Assembly: GCA_958295945.1 (NCBI GenBank)
Contig: OY282386.1
Span: forward strand, 1,367,371-1,431,370
Length of the DNA: 64,000 bases
Source of the DNA: Candidatus Poribacteria bacterium
GTDB taxonomy: Bacteria > Poribacteria > WGA-4E > WGA-3G
Reading direction: 5' to 3'
Under the pieces are notes generated by a model. That model saw only the letters and a list, made by a program, of their open reading frames with translations, had not been told where the DNA came from and made no database searches. Of this stretch, positions 55,986 through 64,000 are shown piece after piece; the first letter of the stretch is position 1, and each line of letters opens with the position of its first letter. The position numbers and the translations under genes are program-made.

Positions 55986-56014
55986 TTGACATCATGAAAA
56001 GAGGATTGTATAAT
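55986..56014 (+). promoter_or_regulatory. Consensus promoter of murJ
   Basis: TTGACA (55986-55991) and TATAAT (56009-56014) are 17 bases apart. It overlaps the upstream ATG at 55994, which therefore cannot be the start; the ATG at 56054 lies about 33 bases after the expected start of transcription. Confidence 0.8.
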
Positions 56015-56053
56015 AGGTCTATACATAAGAACAATCACCCTCTCAAACATTTC

Positions 56054-57430
56054 ATGTCAAACAGTGATACCCAACCCCAAGCTTCCTTACTCAAAAATCT
56101 ACTGCTAATCACTCCACTAAGTCTTATAGCACGCGTTGGTACACTACTAATCTATATTGTACTTGCAAAGTGGTTTGGTGACACTGCAGAGATGGATTTC
56201 ATCTACTATTACTGGGGCATCGCAGCGTTTCTGATTGAGTTACTGAGTGCTGCTTCTGCATATTCTGTGCTTGTGCCGTTGTTAGCAGATGCGAGAGCAC
56301 AAGGTGAAACAGAAGCACAACATTGTGTTCAATCCATATTGACTTGGTATATTTTGACGATGCCTTTAGTGTGTTGTGCGTTGGGTGGTATTGCATGGGG
56401 TATTTCGCAGATCTTTTTTCCAAACGTTGGACTTCCTCCCACTATCGCAGTTGGTATCATCATTGGATTCCTGTTGCTAACAATGATTTCATCTGTACGT
56501 TGGATGCTCAAGGCCATATTAGACACTTACCAAGTATTTCACATTCCAGTCATTTTACAAGGAGTCCGTGCTATTTTGGTCATTGCTGCCATCTATATAT
56601 GTAAACCTTATATCAGTTGGTTAAGCATTCCGTTAGCACTCATCATCGGTGAATTTTTTCAGGCGATCGTTTTACTTCAAAGATGCTGTAATGTCCTTAA
56701 ATTACCTTTGAAAAGACTATTTAGTCTAAAGCAAATCCGTTCAGATACAGAAGGAATTTCATATCCGAAACAATTTCTCAAACAATGCCTTCTGATGATG
56801 GGAGCTGCTATCTCAGATGGAATGAACCCTGTCGTTGACAGAGGTATGGCAAGTTCACTTGGTCCGAGTTCGGTCTCAAAGCTGGATTATTCACTCCGAT
56901 TGTGTGCAATTCCTGAAGCATTGACAGGTGTTACAATGCCTGTTTTGCTATCACATTGGGCAAAGATATCTTCATCAAAGAATACGAAGCAGTTACAGCA
57001 GAGCGTATGGAGAGGTGTTGTCGTTGTAATCGTCTTGATGGTGCCGTTTCTTCTCTGTTTTTATCTGTTTCGTTCAACTATCGTGACGATATTGTTTGGA
57101 CAGGGGGAATTGTCTTTGGAGGGACAACAACATATTGCTTCACTACTGGGTATTTATCTAATAGGGATGCTGCCAAGACTAATTAGTAGATTGCTGATTC
57201 GCGCGCATCTTGCGAGTCAAAACCACTTGACAGTTCTGCCTGCAACGCTTATCAGACTCATATTGAATCCGGTATTGAATTGGATATTCATGTTGTATTG
57301 GGGATTAGAAGGAATTGCATGGTCAACAGCCTTGCTCTCTTATCCAATCTGTGCATTCATAGCGATTGAATTCTGGAGAAAGGCTAAACTCTCTGAAAAT
57401 GCTCAGGATGGTAATACCATTTCTAATTGA
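56054..57430 (+). CDS. MurJ/MVF-family lipid II flippase-like membrane protein, C-terminus replaced by IS sequence
   Basis: The 458-residue protein has about 12-14 hydrophobic segments in the MATE/MurJ pattern (LLLITPLSLIARVGTLLIY, LPRLISRLLIRAHLASQ). MurJ flips lipid-linked peptidoglycan precursors. The start at 56054 is set by the promoter. The reading frame runs into the IS at 57415, and its last five codons belong to the IS end, so the native C-terminus has been lost. The loss may be small because the last membrane segment (GLEGIAWSTALLSYPICAFIAI) remains. A flippase of another MVF subgroup is possible. Confidence 0.75.
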   Translation: MSNSDTQPQASLLKNLLLITPLSLIARVGTLLIYIVLAKWFGDTAEMDFIYYYWGIAAFLIELLSAASAYSVLVPLLADARAQGETEAQHCVQSILTWYILTMPLVCCALGGIAWGISQIFFPNVGLPPTIAVGIIIGFLLLTMISSVRWMLKAILDTYQVFHIPVILQGVRAILVIAAIYICKPYISWLSIPLALIIGEFFQAIVLLQRCCNVLKLPLKRLFSLKQIRSDTEGISYPKQFLKQCLLMMGAAISDGMNPVVDRGMASSLGPSSVSKLDYSLRLCAIPEALTGVTMPVLLSHWAKISSSKNTKQLQQSVWRGVVVVIVLMVPFLLCFYLFRSTIVTILFGQGELSLEGQQHIASLLGIYLIGMLPRLISRLLIRAHLASQNHLTVLPATLIRLILNPVLNWIFMLYWGLEGIAWSTALLSYPICAFIAIEFWRKAKLSENAQDGNTISN

Positions 57431-58557
57431 TTATATGACATTATCGGTTTTTACAAAAAATGAAAATCCTGTTATTTTTGCTATCGTTGTTGTGGAATAA
57501 GCGTGAATTATCTCCGTAATCTTTTTCTGCATCGCTTCAATGGTATCGTATGCTTGACAAAACAACTTTGCCTTAAGATCTTGCCATAGCCTTTCAATCG
57601 GGTTCAACTCCGGACTATAGGGTGGTAGAAATAACAAGATGACATTGTCAGGTATCTCTATTTTCTTTGCCTGATGAAAACGACCATTATCAAGCACCAT
57701 GACATTTAGGCTTTCTGAAAACTGTGTTGAAAACTGATTTATGAAGATTTGAAAACAATCGGCGTTCAGATGCGGGAACTCAAGAAAAAAATGATCGCCA
57801 TTTTGAGGGGCTACCGCACCATAAAGGGACATTGAGGTAAAACTATATTCTATTTCCGCAACAGGTTTGATGCCTGATAAGGTAATACGCCTATTAGCAA
57901 CAGGCAAAAGACCATACCTCGTCTCATCTTGACTGAAAAGACGGATGTTTGAATAGTCAGATTGTTTCTCATCAATGGCATCAGCAACTTCTTGTTGGAA
58001 GTTTTCTCTAAACGCTTCACTCTCTTCAGCGTTTTTTTTTATGACTTTTGCGTGGAACTTTGAGTTTCGCTTTCCATTTACCATGAACAAGCGCGTAAAC
58101 AGCACTATATTTCATGTTGACACCAAAGGTATCGGCAATATATTGCTGGATTTCTTTGTAGCTTCTGAAGCCTTCAGGTTTCTGCAACTCAGTGCGAAGA
58201 CTTGTTTGTTGTTCTTCAGTGAGAGCTGGCACACACCCCGGAGGATACCGACGCTCTAAGAGTTTCTCAAGACCACCTGCTTCGTAACACGACAACCAGT
58301 TTCCTATAGTCGTGCGATGCAAACCTAACAACTCGGCTACTTGTTTTCGGTTTTTGGCTTGTCCGCTTTGTCCAAGATATAGCATGGAAAGTCTTTGCTT
58401 TTCATGCGCCTCTGTAACTTTTCGCAGCAGCAATTTGAGTTCTTCAACACTCTCATGAATCTTGGGTACTGTTCTATTCATTATGTCCTTCCTGACTGAT
58501 AAAAGTTTCACAATAGAGTCTAAATTATTTATGACGTATTGTCAATTAAAAATGATA
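57415..58557 (-). mobile_element. IS630-family element with frameshifted transposase
   Basis: The 1143-bp element has matching ends (TACCATTTCTAATTGA and TATCATTTTTAATTGA). Frames 58026-58511 (helix-turn-helix: KQVAELLGLHRTTIGNW) and 57431-58105 (DDE: LFSQDETRYG, VLDNGRFH, PELNPIERLW) overlap at a run of nine A on the coding strand (58031-58039). That run is a classical -1 slippage site in IS630. Both frames look intact, so it may be active. It cuts off the end of murJ. Confidence 0.9.
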
Positions 58558-58595
58558 TAAAAAGAAAAGGAGCACAAGTGATCCAAATGTCTTAC

Positions 58596-59730
58596 TAGTG
58601 GATAGTCCATACTAATTGTTCGGGTATAGATGTTTTAATCGCACGCGCGCATCGTCCGTTGTCCATTGCCAGTCTACCTGCTTTTGCTCTGCATTTCGCC
58701 GTTTTTGCCAGGCTTGTGTCTCTCTACGGAGTGTCTCTCTATCTGGGATACGCCGACACAAACATTGACGCGTAAGGACACTCAGTTCTATTTCCGCTAT
58801 ATTCAACCAACTTCCATGTACTGGTGTCCGCACGATTTCTAAACGCTTACGCAACCTATTTGCTTCCTCATTTCCAAACACTTTATTGAGCGATGAAAGT
58901 TTGTGTCCATTCAGGTTGTCACAAACTAAAATCACACTTTCTGCTAATGGGTAGTCCTGATCCAATAGTCCTTGGACTTCTTCTGCCCAATCCTCTGTCT
59001 TTCTGTGCGTCCGAACAGACACACGCCTCCATCCCGATAATGCTTCTGTGAATAGGAAGATATTTGCCGTACCTTTGCGTTTATACTCATTATCTACACG
59101 CTTGACTTGCCCCGGTTTCACAGGATGCGGATCCCGAACATCATCCCTAAGCGTGACAGATTGTTCGTCCATGTTCACAATAGGTATTTCTGTATCCAAA
59201 GATTTCTGGTAAAGATCAAGCACTTCTTCCATTGACTTTACAAACTCAGCATCTTTTTCAGGGGGGATCACCCATTGTTGCTGAAGGTGTGGCTTCAAAG
59301 CGTTTTTTTAGTGTCTGTCTTACCGTTTCTGGAGAAATGTTTTCCACGATTTCAAGTCTTACCAATTCTGACGCAAGTAGGCGTCCAGTCCATTTAGCAG
59401 CACCTTCGGGAGGTTCGCTACAACTCAGTGCTATCAAGTGGGCTTCAGCTTCACCATCAAGTTTACGAGGTGTGGGAGGATGCTCTCGCTTAGCACGAAA
59501 TAAGACACGAGAAAAACCACCTTCAGCAAAACGCTTACGCACTTTCGCTACTGTCCTATCAGTGCACTCGGACGCTTCAGCTATTTTCCCATCAGTCCAA
59601 CCGGGGCCATTGACATCTGATTTCAGCAGAATATGAGCATTCCTTATCCTATACGCCTCTTTTTTACCTGTGTTTATACAATCTAACAACTCCTGCCGCT
59701 CCGAATCAGTGAGTTGGACAACATATTTCT
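58596..59730 (-). mobile_element. IS630-family element, 5'-truncated by ISAs1
   Basis: The left end TAGTGGATAGTCC and two frames (58612-59298, DDE part; 59258-59755, helix-turn-helix part) relate it to the IS at 52052-53300. The DDE frame keeps the QVDWQWTTDDAR tail that the other copy has lost. A run of seven T on the plus strand at the frame junction suggests frameshifting. At 59731 the sequence switches to an ISAs1 end, so the first codons and the other terminal repeat are missing; the frame now starts inside the ISAs1 end (MFLKLNNPE). Confidence 0.8.
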
Positions 59731-59966
59731 CAGGGTTATTTAGTTTTAAAAACACTCAGTTATTAAGTTAACTGCGAGTAAATGTTTTGAAGCATAATAT
59801 CTTATTTTATCCGCTATACTTGTTTTATCCGCTATACTTGTAACTCCAGCAAATATCAGGACTGCTAATGCGGCATTTCGCAAAGCAGCCATTACTTGTA
59901 GAATAGCACCAGTTCGGACAGACGATGCGTCTTCTCCAAGTTGCGTCCCGCGCATCCAATGCGATT
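59731..59966 (-). repeat. Extra copy of the ISAs1 terminal segment
   Basis: This 236-bp segment repeats the last about 219 bp of the ISAs1 element directly next to it, starting CAGGGTTATTTAG. An 18-bp internal tandem duplication (TTTTATCCGCTATACTTG) adds the extra length. It encodes an isolated transposase C-terminus (about 80 codons). Confidence 0.85.
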
Positions 59967-61281
59967 CAGGGTTATTTAGTTTTAAAAACACTCAGTTATT
60001 AAGTTAACTGCGAGTAAATGTTTTGAAGCATAATATCTTATTTTATCCGCTATACTTGTAACTCCAGCAAATATCAGGACTACTAATGCGGCATTTCGCA
60101 AAGCAGCCATTACTTGTGGAATAGCACCAGTTCGGACAGACGATGCGTCTTCTCCAAGTTGCGTCCCGCGCATCCAATGCGATTTGTTCTCTATTGACCA
60201 ATGCCCACGGCGTAGTTCAAGTAAGTGTTCGGCAGAGGCTTCTTCGGGTGTCAGACTTGTCCTACCATAGTTGACTTTGGTTGTTTCTTCTCTTGTATTT
60301 GGGTTTTTGCGAATATAACGATATTGAATTACCTGTTCTATACCTGGCCAGTCCAGATATGCGTTGAGACTTGTGCTTGCTTTCAAACACCTTGTCTCAA
60401 CTCTCCCATGTGATTTTTCATGCGTCTCGTGAGTGTCCATAGGGTCGTCCAATAGAGGATGTGTAGCGTCCTCAGAAAGTGTATCAGGAACGTCTTGAAA
60501 GAGTTTTTGGATATCATCGTAAAGGTCCGGGTGGTTGTTTTTGACAGGGAGCACATAGTCTCCATTCCCCGCTATGATGGCGTGGCAGAAAGTTTTCTGC
60601 GTCAAAAGTGCGTCTGTTGTGATGACTGGACCACTCACATCAAAGTTTTCAAGGATCTCTGTTGAGATCGGTATTTCGTTGGTTTTGTCCCTGACACCTT
60701 GTTGTGTCAGTGTAACCCCTAACTCAGGAGAAACAACCGAAAGCAAATGGCTTATGGCTGCACCAGATTTTTTACTGGCACGCATCGTTGGACCGTCTAT
60801 AGCCACTGTGTCAAGACACCCTGCTAAATCAGATCGACTTGGACAAAGGTCTTCTACCCAGTTTGTCCAAGTCTTTTCAACAGCATCAGCATCTATTTTT
60901 TTTAGAACATTATGTCCCGTTGCGGAACAAGGTGATGTCTTGTGTGTCCAACCGAGTGCTCGGACGAGTTCTGGTTGAGATCGTGTCCACTTTGCGATGG
61001 AAGTCCATCCTTTATGTCCAGTCATAAACCAATAATGACAAGCCCGAGGATTGAGTTCAACGGGTGTCGTTTTCCTTTATCGTTGCGCGGGTCATGGATT
61101 TCTGCTAATCTATCTAACAAGTGTCGAGAGTTTTTCTCTGACATTTTTCACCTCAAAGGTCCAGTTTTTTAAGGTGAAGTCCAGCAGATATAGCGTGAAA
61201 AATCACGCTATATCTGCGTTACCAAGAATATTAACGTTTGTGATAAAAAACAACTAAAATACCTAAAACTAAATAACCCTG
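59967..61281 (-). mobile_element. ISAs1-family element
   Basis: The 1315-bp element has exact CAGGGTTATTTAGTTTTA inverted ends. The transposase is in two frames: 61022-61144 (40 codons, ending DPRNDKGKRHPLNSILGL...) and 59982-61025 (347 codons, AIDGPTMRASKK, VITTDALLTQ, HWSIENKSHWMRG). They overlap by ATGA, so either a -1 shift joins them or the gene is disabled. It lies inside the remains of the IS at 58596 without visible target duplication. Confidence 0.85.
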
Positions 61282-61292
61282 ATAAAACACTC

Positions 61293-61322
61293 TTGACATT
61301 ACAACTCTTAGTAAAGTATAAT
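61293..61322 (+). promoter_or_regulatory. Consensus promoter of trpA
   Basis: TTGACA (61293-61298) and TATAAT (61317-61322) are 18 bases apart. It begins 12 bases outside the ISAs1 end. An upstream start at 61293 would lie in the -35 box, so translation must begin at 61365. Confidence 0.75.
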
Positions 61323-61364
61323 TTAGAATACCAATATAAGAAACGAAAAGACACTATAATATTG

Positions 61365-62165
61365 ATGAACCGAATTGATAAAAAATTTCAAGACCTGCGC
61401 CAACAACGTTCACGTGCATTTATGCCCTACCTGTGTGCAGGTGACCCTACCCCACAATTAACCACTGAACTCCTTCTTACACTTGAGGCTGCAGGTGCTG
61501 ATCTGATTGAACTCGGTGTGCCTTTCTCAGATCCAATCGCTGATGGACCTACCATTCAACGCGCCAGTGAACGAGCACTAAAACACCGTATCTCACTACA
61601 ACAGATACTTGAAATGGTTAGCGAACTTCGTTTCAAGACAGAAATCCCTATTGCTCTGATGAGTTATTATAACCCTATCTTTCGGATGGGTGAGGAGCAA
61701 TTTTGCAAAGCTGCGCAAGAAGCAGGGATTGACGGCGTTATTGTGCCAGACTTGCCGGTAGAGGAGGCACAATCATTGTTGGATGTTGCGCCACAATATA
61801 GTCTCTCAACTATATTCCTTGCCGCACCGACAAGTCCACCTGATCGTATGAAAAGCATTGCAGACGCAAGTACCGGTTTCATATACTGTGTATCCTTGAC
61901 AGGCGTGACTGGAGCCAGAACAACTTTGTCCGATGAAGTTGCACCGATGATAACAGAACTTCGTAAGCATACAGAAAAACCGATAAGTGTCGGTTTTGGT
62001 GTGTCAACACCTGAGCATGCGGGTCAGGTGGCAGAAGTTGCTGATGGTGTTATTGTCGGAAGTGCAATTGTCAACGTGATTGAAGCGCATAAGGATGACG
62101 AGACAAAAATGCTTGCTGCTGTGAAGCAATTTGCATCTGATCTTGCAGCTGGCGTGAAAGCATAG
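61365..62165 (+). CDS. trpA: Tryptophan synthase alpha subunit
   Basis: TrpA cleaves indole-3-glycerol phosphate to indole. The 266-residue TIM barrel has the catalytic Glu and Asp in ADLIELGVPFSDPIADGPTIQ-type sequence (split here as ELGVPFSDP and IADGPT), plus VIVPDLPVEEA, FIYCVSLTGVTGA and VGFGVSTPEHA. No trpB or other trp gene is adjacent: it is isolated between an IS nest and a convergent aldo/keto reductase gene. The start has no strong ribosome site. Confidence 0.95.
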   Translation: MNRIDKKFQDLRQQRSRAFMPYLCAGDPTPQLTTELLLTLEAAGADLIELGVPFSDPIADGPTIQRASERALKHRISLQQILEMVSELRFKTEIPIALMSYYNPIFRMGEEQFCKAAQEAGIDGVIVPDLPVEEAQSLLDVAPQYSLSTIFLAAPTSPPDRMKSIADASTGFIYCVSLTGVTGARTTLSDEVAPMITELRKHTEKPISVGFGVSTPEHAGQVAEVADGVIVGSAIVNVIEAHKDDETKMLAAVKQFASDLAAGVKA

Positions 62166-62173
62166 GGTGTGTC

Positions 62174-63070
62174 TTACATACCACGTTTGATACCAAATTC
62201 TGTCTCAAATTCTTGCCATATTTCTTCTGGTATGTCTGCAGTTGCTGCTGCAAATCCATCTTCTACCTGCTCTTTATCTGCGGGACCGAACATCACGACA
62301 CCATTGATCGGTGCAGCGAGACAGAACTGCAATGCTAAGTGACGGATATTGACGTTGCGTTCTTGACACCACTTCCACATTGCGTGAGCCTTAGGTTCAT
62401 CATCAGGATTTCGTCTACGTTCCTCATCAACGTTTGGTTCTTTGCCTGTGAGACTTCCCATTCCAAGTGGACTTGCAAGGATTATACCGACATCATGTTT
62501 TCGCGCTAAAGGTAAGGTTGTCTTTGCCACAGATTGAGAAATCAATGTATAATCCAGAAAGGTGAGAATTAGATCAATATGTCCTGTTTCAATCATTTGC
62601 TTATGAAAGTCGTGTGAACGCACGCCTGCACCAATATTCTTGATTAGACCTTCATCTTTCATCTCCAGAAGTGTATCCAACGCACATCCTTTTCCTAACA
62701 CACTTTCCATATCCAATGGGTCATGTATCAACAATGCATCAAGATAGTCAGTTCGCATGTCTTTTAGACTATTCATCACACTCCACCTTGTTCCATCTGC
62801 GGAGAAGTCTTTTCTACGTTCTGGATGTGTGCCAACTTTTGCCTGCAGATACACTTTTTCTCTCAAACCGTCAGATAGTGCTTCTCCCCAAAGATGTTCT
62901 CTATGTCCAGGATAGGTGTCAATATAGTTGATGCCAAGTTCAATTGCTCTTCTGATTGCACCAATTACCTCTTCATCAGGTTTTGAGTTCAACCATGCTG
63001 CACCAAGTGCTAAAGCATTTGGTCGCATTTCTGTACGTCCCATTCTGCGAGTTTCTAATTTTTGTGTCAT
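62174..63070 (-). CDS. Aldo/keto reductase family protein with altered catalytic tyrosine position
   Basis: The 298-residue TIM-barrel protein has the AKR landmarks INYIDTYPG (catalytic Asp), VYLQAKVG (Lys) and ALLIHDP (His). The position of the catalytic Tyr in the usual DTA-x2-YG-x-SE is His in DTYPGHREHLWG. It resembles galactose-dehydrogenase-like AKRs. The change may alter or remove activity. TAGGAT precedes the ATG. It lies 24 bases after the TPP gene and converges with trpA. Confidence 0.8.
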   Translation of the reverse strand: MTQKLETRRMGRTEMRPNALALGAAWLNSKPDEEVIGAIRRAIELGINYIDTYPGHREHLWGEALSDGLREKVYLQAKVGTHPERRKDFSADGTRWSVMNSLKDMRTDYLDALLIHDPLDMESVLGKGCALDTLLEMKDEGLIKNIGAGVRSHDFHKQMIETGHIDLILTFLDYTLISQSVAKTTLPLARKHDVGIILASPLGMGSLTGKEPNVDEERRRNPDDEPKAHAMWKWCQERNVNIRHLALQFCLAAPINGVVMFGPADKEQVEDGFAAATADIPEEIWQEFETEFGIKRGM

Positions 63071-63094
63071 AATTGTATCCTAATAATTGTTATG

Positions 63095-63694
63095 CTAATT
63101 ACCTTCAAGTGTCTTTCTCAACTTATGTGTTGATGTAGCAAGCGACTCTTGTAAATATGGATATTGAAAGTTACCCCATCTATCTGGTGGTGGCTCATTT
63201 GCCTCTGCGATTTTAAGATTTACAAAAGTTGGTCCATCTTGATTCCAGATTCTTGGTAGGTCTGTATTAAGTGTATTCAGATCATCATATTCATATACTT
63301 TCTGAAATCCTGTTCCCTCTGCTATTGTCGTCCAACTAAAGTTAGTATTATAGGGAACAGGTTGATTACCCGTAACTTCGTAAGTTCCGTTATCGGATAC
63401 AAAAAGGAGCAAGTTTGTAGGAGGAGACCTTAGCGCAGTAATCGTTGCGAGTGTTCCTAAGCACATCAACATGCTGCCGTCACCATTCAACACAACAACC
63501 TTTTTATTGGGTTTGGCAAGTGCAATTCCGAGTGCCAAATCCGCGGCATGCCCCATAGCACTTCCAACCGATGCATAGTCAAAGGGATGTGTTGAGATTT
63601 TTGCCCACGGAACAGCCATACCCATCGTGGTTACGACGATTTCGTCTGTACGTTGTGATGCGATCAGTTTAAGACATTCTTCTTTGTTTAGCAT
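63095..63694 (-). CDS. TPP-dependent enzyme C-terminal (beta) subunit
   Basis: The 199-residue protein has the thiamine pyrophosphate motif GDGSMLMCLG with the downstream N (LLLFVSDNGTYEVTG). It matches the C-terminal domain of sulfopyruvate/phosphonopyruvate decarboxylase-type enzymes, which often work with a separate N-terminal subunit. No such subunit is visible; it may lie beyond the window. No strong ribosome site precedes the ATG. It is followed by the aldo/keto reductase gene at 24 bases. Confidence 0.82.
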   Translation of the reverse strand: MLNKEECLKLIASQRTDEIVVTTMGMAVPWAKISTHPFDYASVGSAMGHAADLALGIALAKPNKKVVVLNGDGSMLMCLGTLATITALRSPPTNLLLFVSDNGTYEVTGNQPVPYNTNFSWTTIAEGTGFQKVYEYDDLNTLNTDLPRIWNQDGPTFVNLKIAEANEPPPDRWGNFQYPYLQESLATSTHKLRKTLEGN

Positions 63695-63718
63695 AATTTA
63701 GAATCTTTAGTATAAAAA

Positions 63719-64000
63719 CTACTGCTCCTCTGAACGAATGAATTTCATTGTAGGAGGATTTAACACATTTGTTGTCATTAGTTGGAGTTCTTGCATAAAT
63801 TCTGTTTCAGATTGGACCCCGTTTATTCCACCATCCCAAATTGCTATTGATCTATAGTTGATTTTTCCATCAGAATCTGGATTTAGGATCATTGTTATCA
63901 ATGATGGATCAGTTTCAATTACACCACCATCCTGTGTTTTTTTATAGATAAGTGAAAATCCGAGTGAATATGTACCTTTTGGGTCTGTTCCCCAACTCCA
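63719..64000 (-). CDS. Unknown protein, C-terminal part (runs off the window)
   Basis: A minus-strand frame open to the window edge gives at least 93 residues (WSWGTDPKGTYSLGFSLIYK at the start, KFIRSEEQ at the end). It has alternating beta-like character with no family I can name. It lies 24 bases before the TPP gene, so the three genes probably form one operon. Confidence 0.6.
   Translation of the reverse strand, partial: WSWGTDPKGTYSLGFSLIYKKTQDGGVIETDPSLITMILNPDSDGKINYRSIAIWDGGINGVQSETEFMQELQLMTTNVLNPPTMKFIRSEEQ

Larger units (their letters stand above)
55225..56053. other. Repeat-rich gap between GH32 and murJ
   Basis: No gene is supported. It holds the 103-bp MITE (55358-55460), a hairpin at about 55510-55582 (GTAGTAGGCACACGCCG arm and its inverse), the 55666-55967 inverted-repeat element and the murJ promoter (55986-56014). 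Confidence 0.6.

Overview
The window reads as one chromosomal segment of an uncultured bacterium with low-to-moderate GC and many mobile elements. The gene mix fits Candidatus Poribacteria: phytanoyl-CoA dioxygenase and Gfo/Idh/MocA-type enzymes, a lone cohesin-like exported protein, a protein tail of the 'WTTESELDNAGF' type, a bacterial microcompartment shell protein beside an acylating aldehyde dehydrogenase, and dense IS630/MITE load. The assignment is inference from gene content; no rRNA or tRNA gene was recognised, and there is no CRISPR array.

Layout. 1-5.7 kb: 5' part of rho (minus strand) behind a consensus promoter and a possible leader ORF, a TPR lipoprotein, a 341-bp inverted-repeat element, an oxidoreductase and an Rpn/PD-(D/E)XK transposase-like protein. 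5.9-9.3 kb: sdhCAB operon. 9.4-12.8 kb: cohesin-like protein, SDR, Ldh-family dehydrogenase. 12.8-16.5 kb: gene-poor repeat zone, then a DNA adenine methyltransferase whose downstream partner is broken by a MITE. 16.7-20.4 kb: SDR, PhyH and acyl-CoA ligase operon. 20.5-22.4 kb: a gene truncated by an IS630 element, and a miniature IS605/TnpB relic. 22.8-32.5 kb: rpoBC. 32.9-34.2 kb: MITEs and a decayed IS630. 34.4-39.2 kb: DUF4416, S58 peptidase, XRE/ImmA pair and a type II restriction-modification pair. 39.3-43.4 kb: ligA, aldehyde dehydrogenase, BMC shell protein. 43.6-51.8 kb: four-gene type III restriction-modification operon with two extra genes. 52-61.3 kb: YjbQ, GH32, truncated MurJ and four IS elements. 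61.3-64 kb: trpA, aldo/keto reductase, TPP enzyme and a partial gene.

The two strongest candidates for something undescribed are: (i) RpoC of 1868 residues, which carries about 511 residues of roughly 13 degenerate tandem repeats inside its trigger-loop insertion (SI3 position), with repeats that resemble a motif in the native RpoC clamp; and (ii) the type III operon mod - 212-aa protein with a tentative HEPN-like R-x4-H motif - 984-aa helical protein - res, which is tightly coupled and has a candidate antisense small RNA between its first two genes. A third theme is a set of MITE families whose ends match resident IS630 elements, including two 103-bp copies that are identical 22 kb apart.

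The transcription machinery genes rho, rpoB and rpoC are all present but rpoBC is not linked to ribosomal protein genes here. Three separate restriction-modification loci (one broken) and the XRE/ImmA pair make the right half defence-rich.
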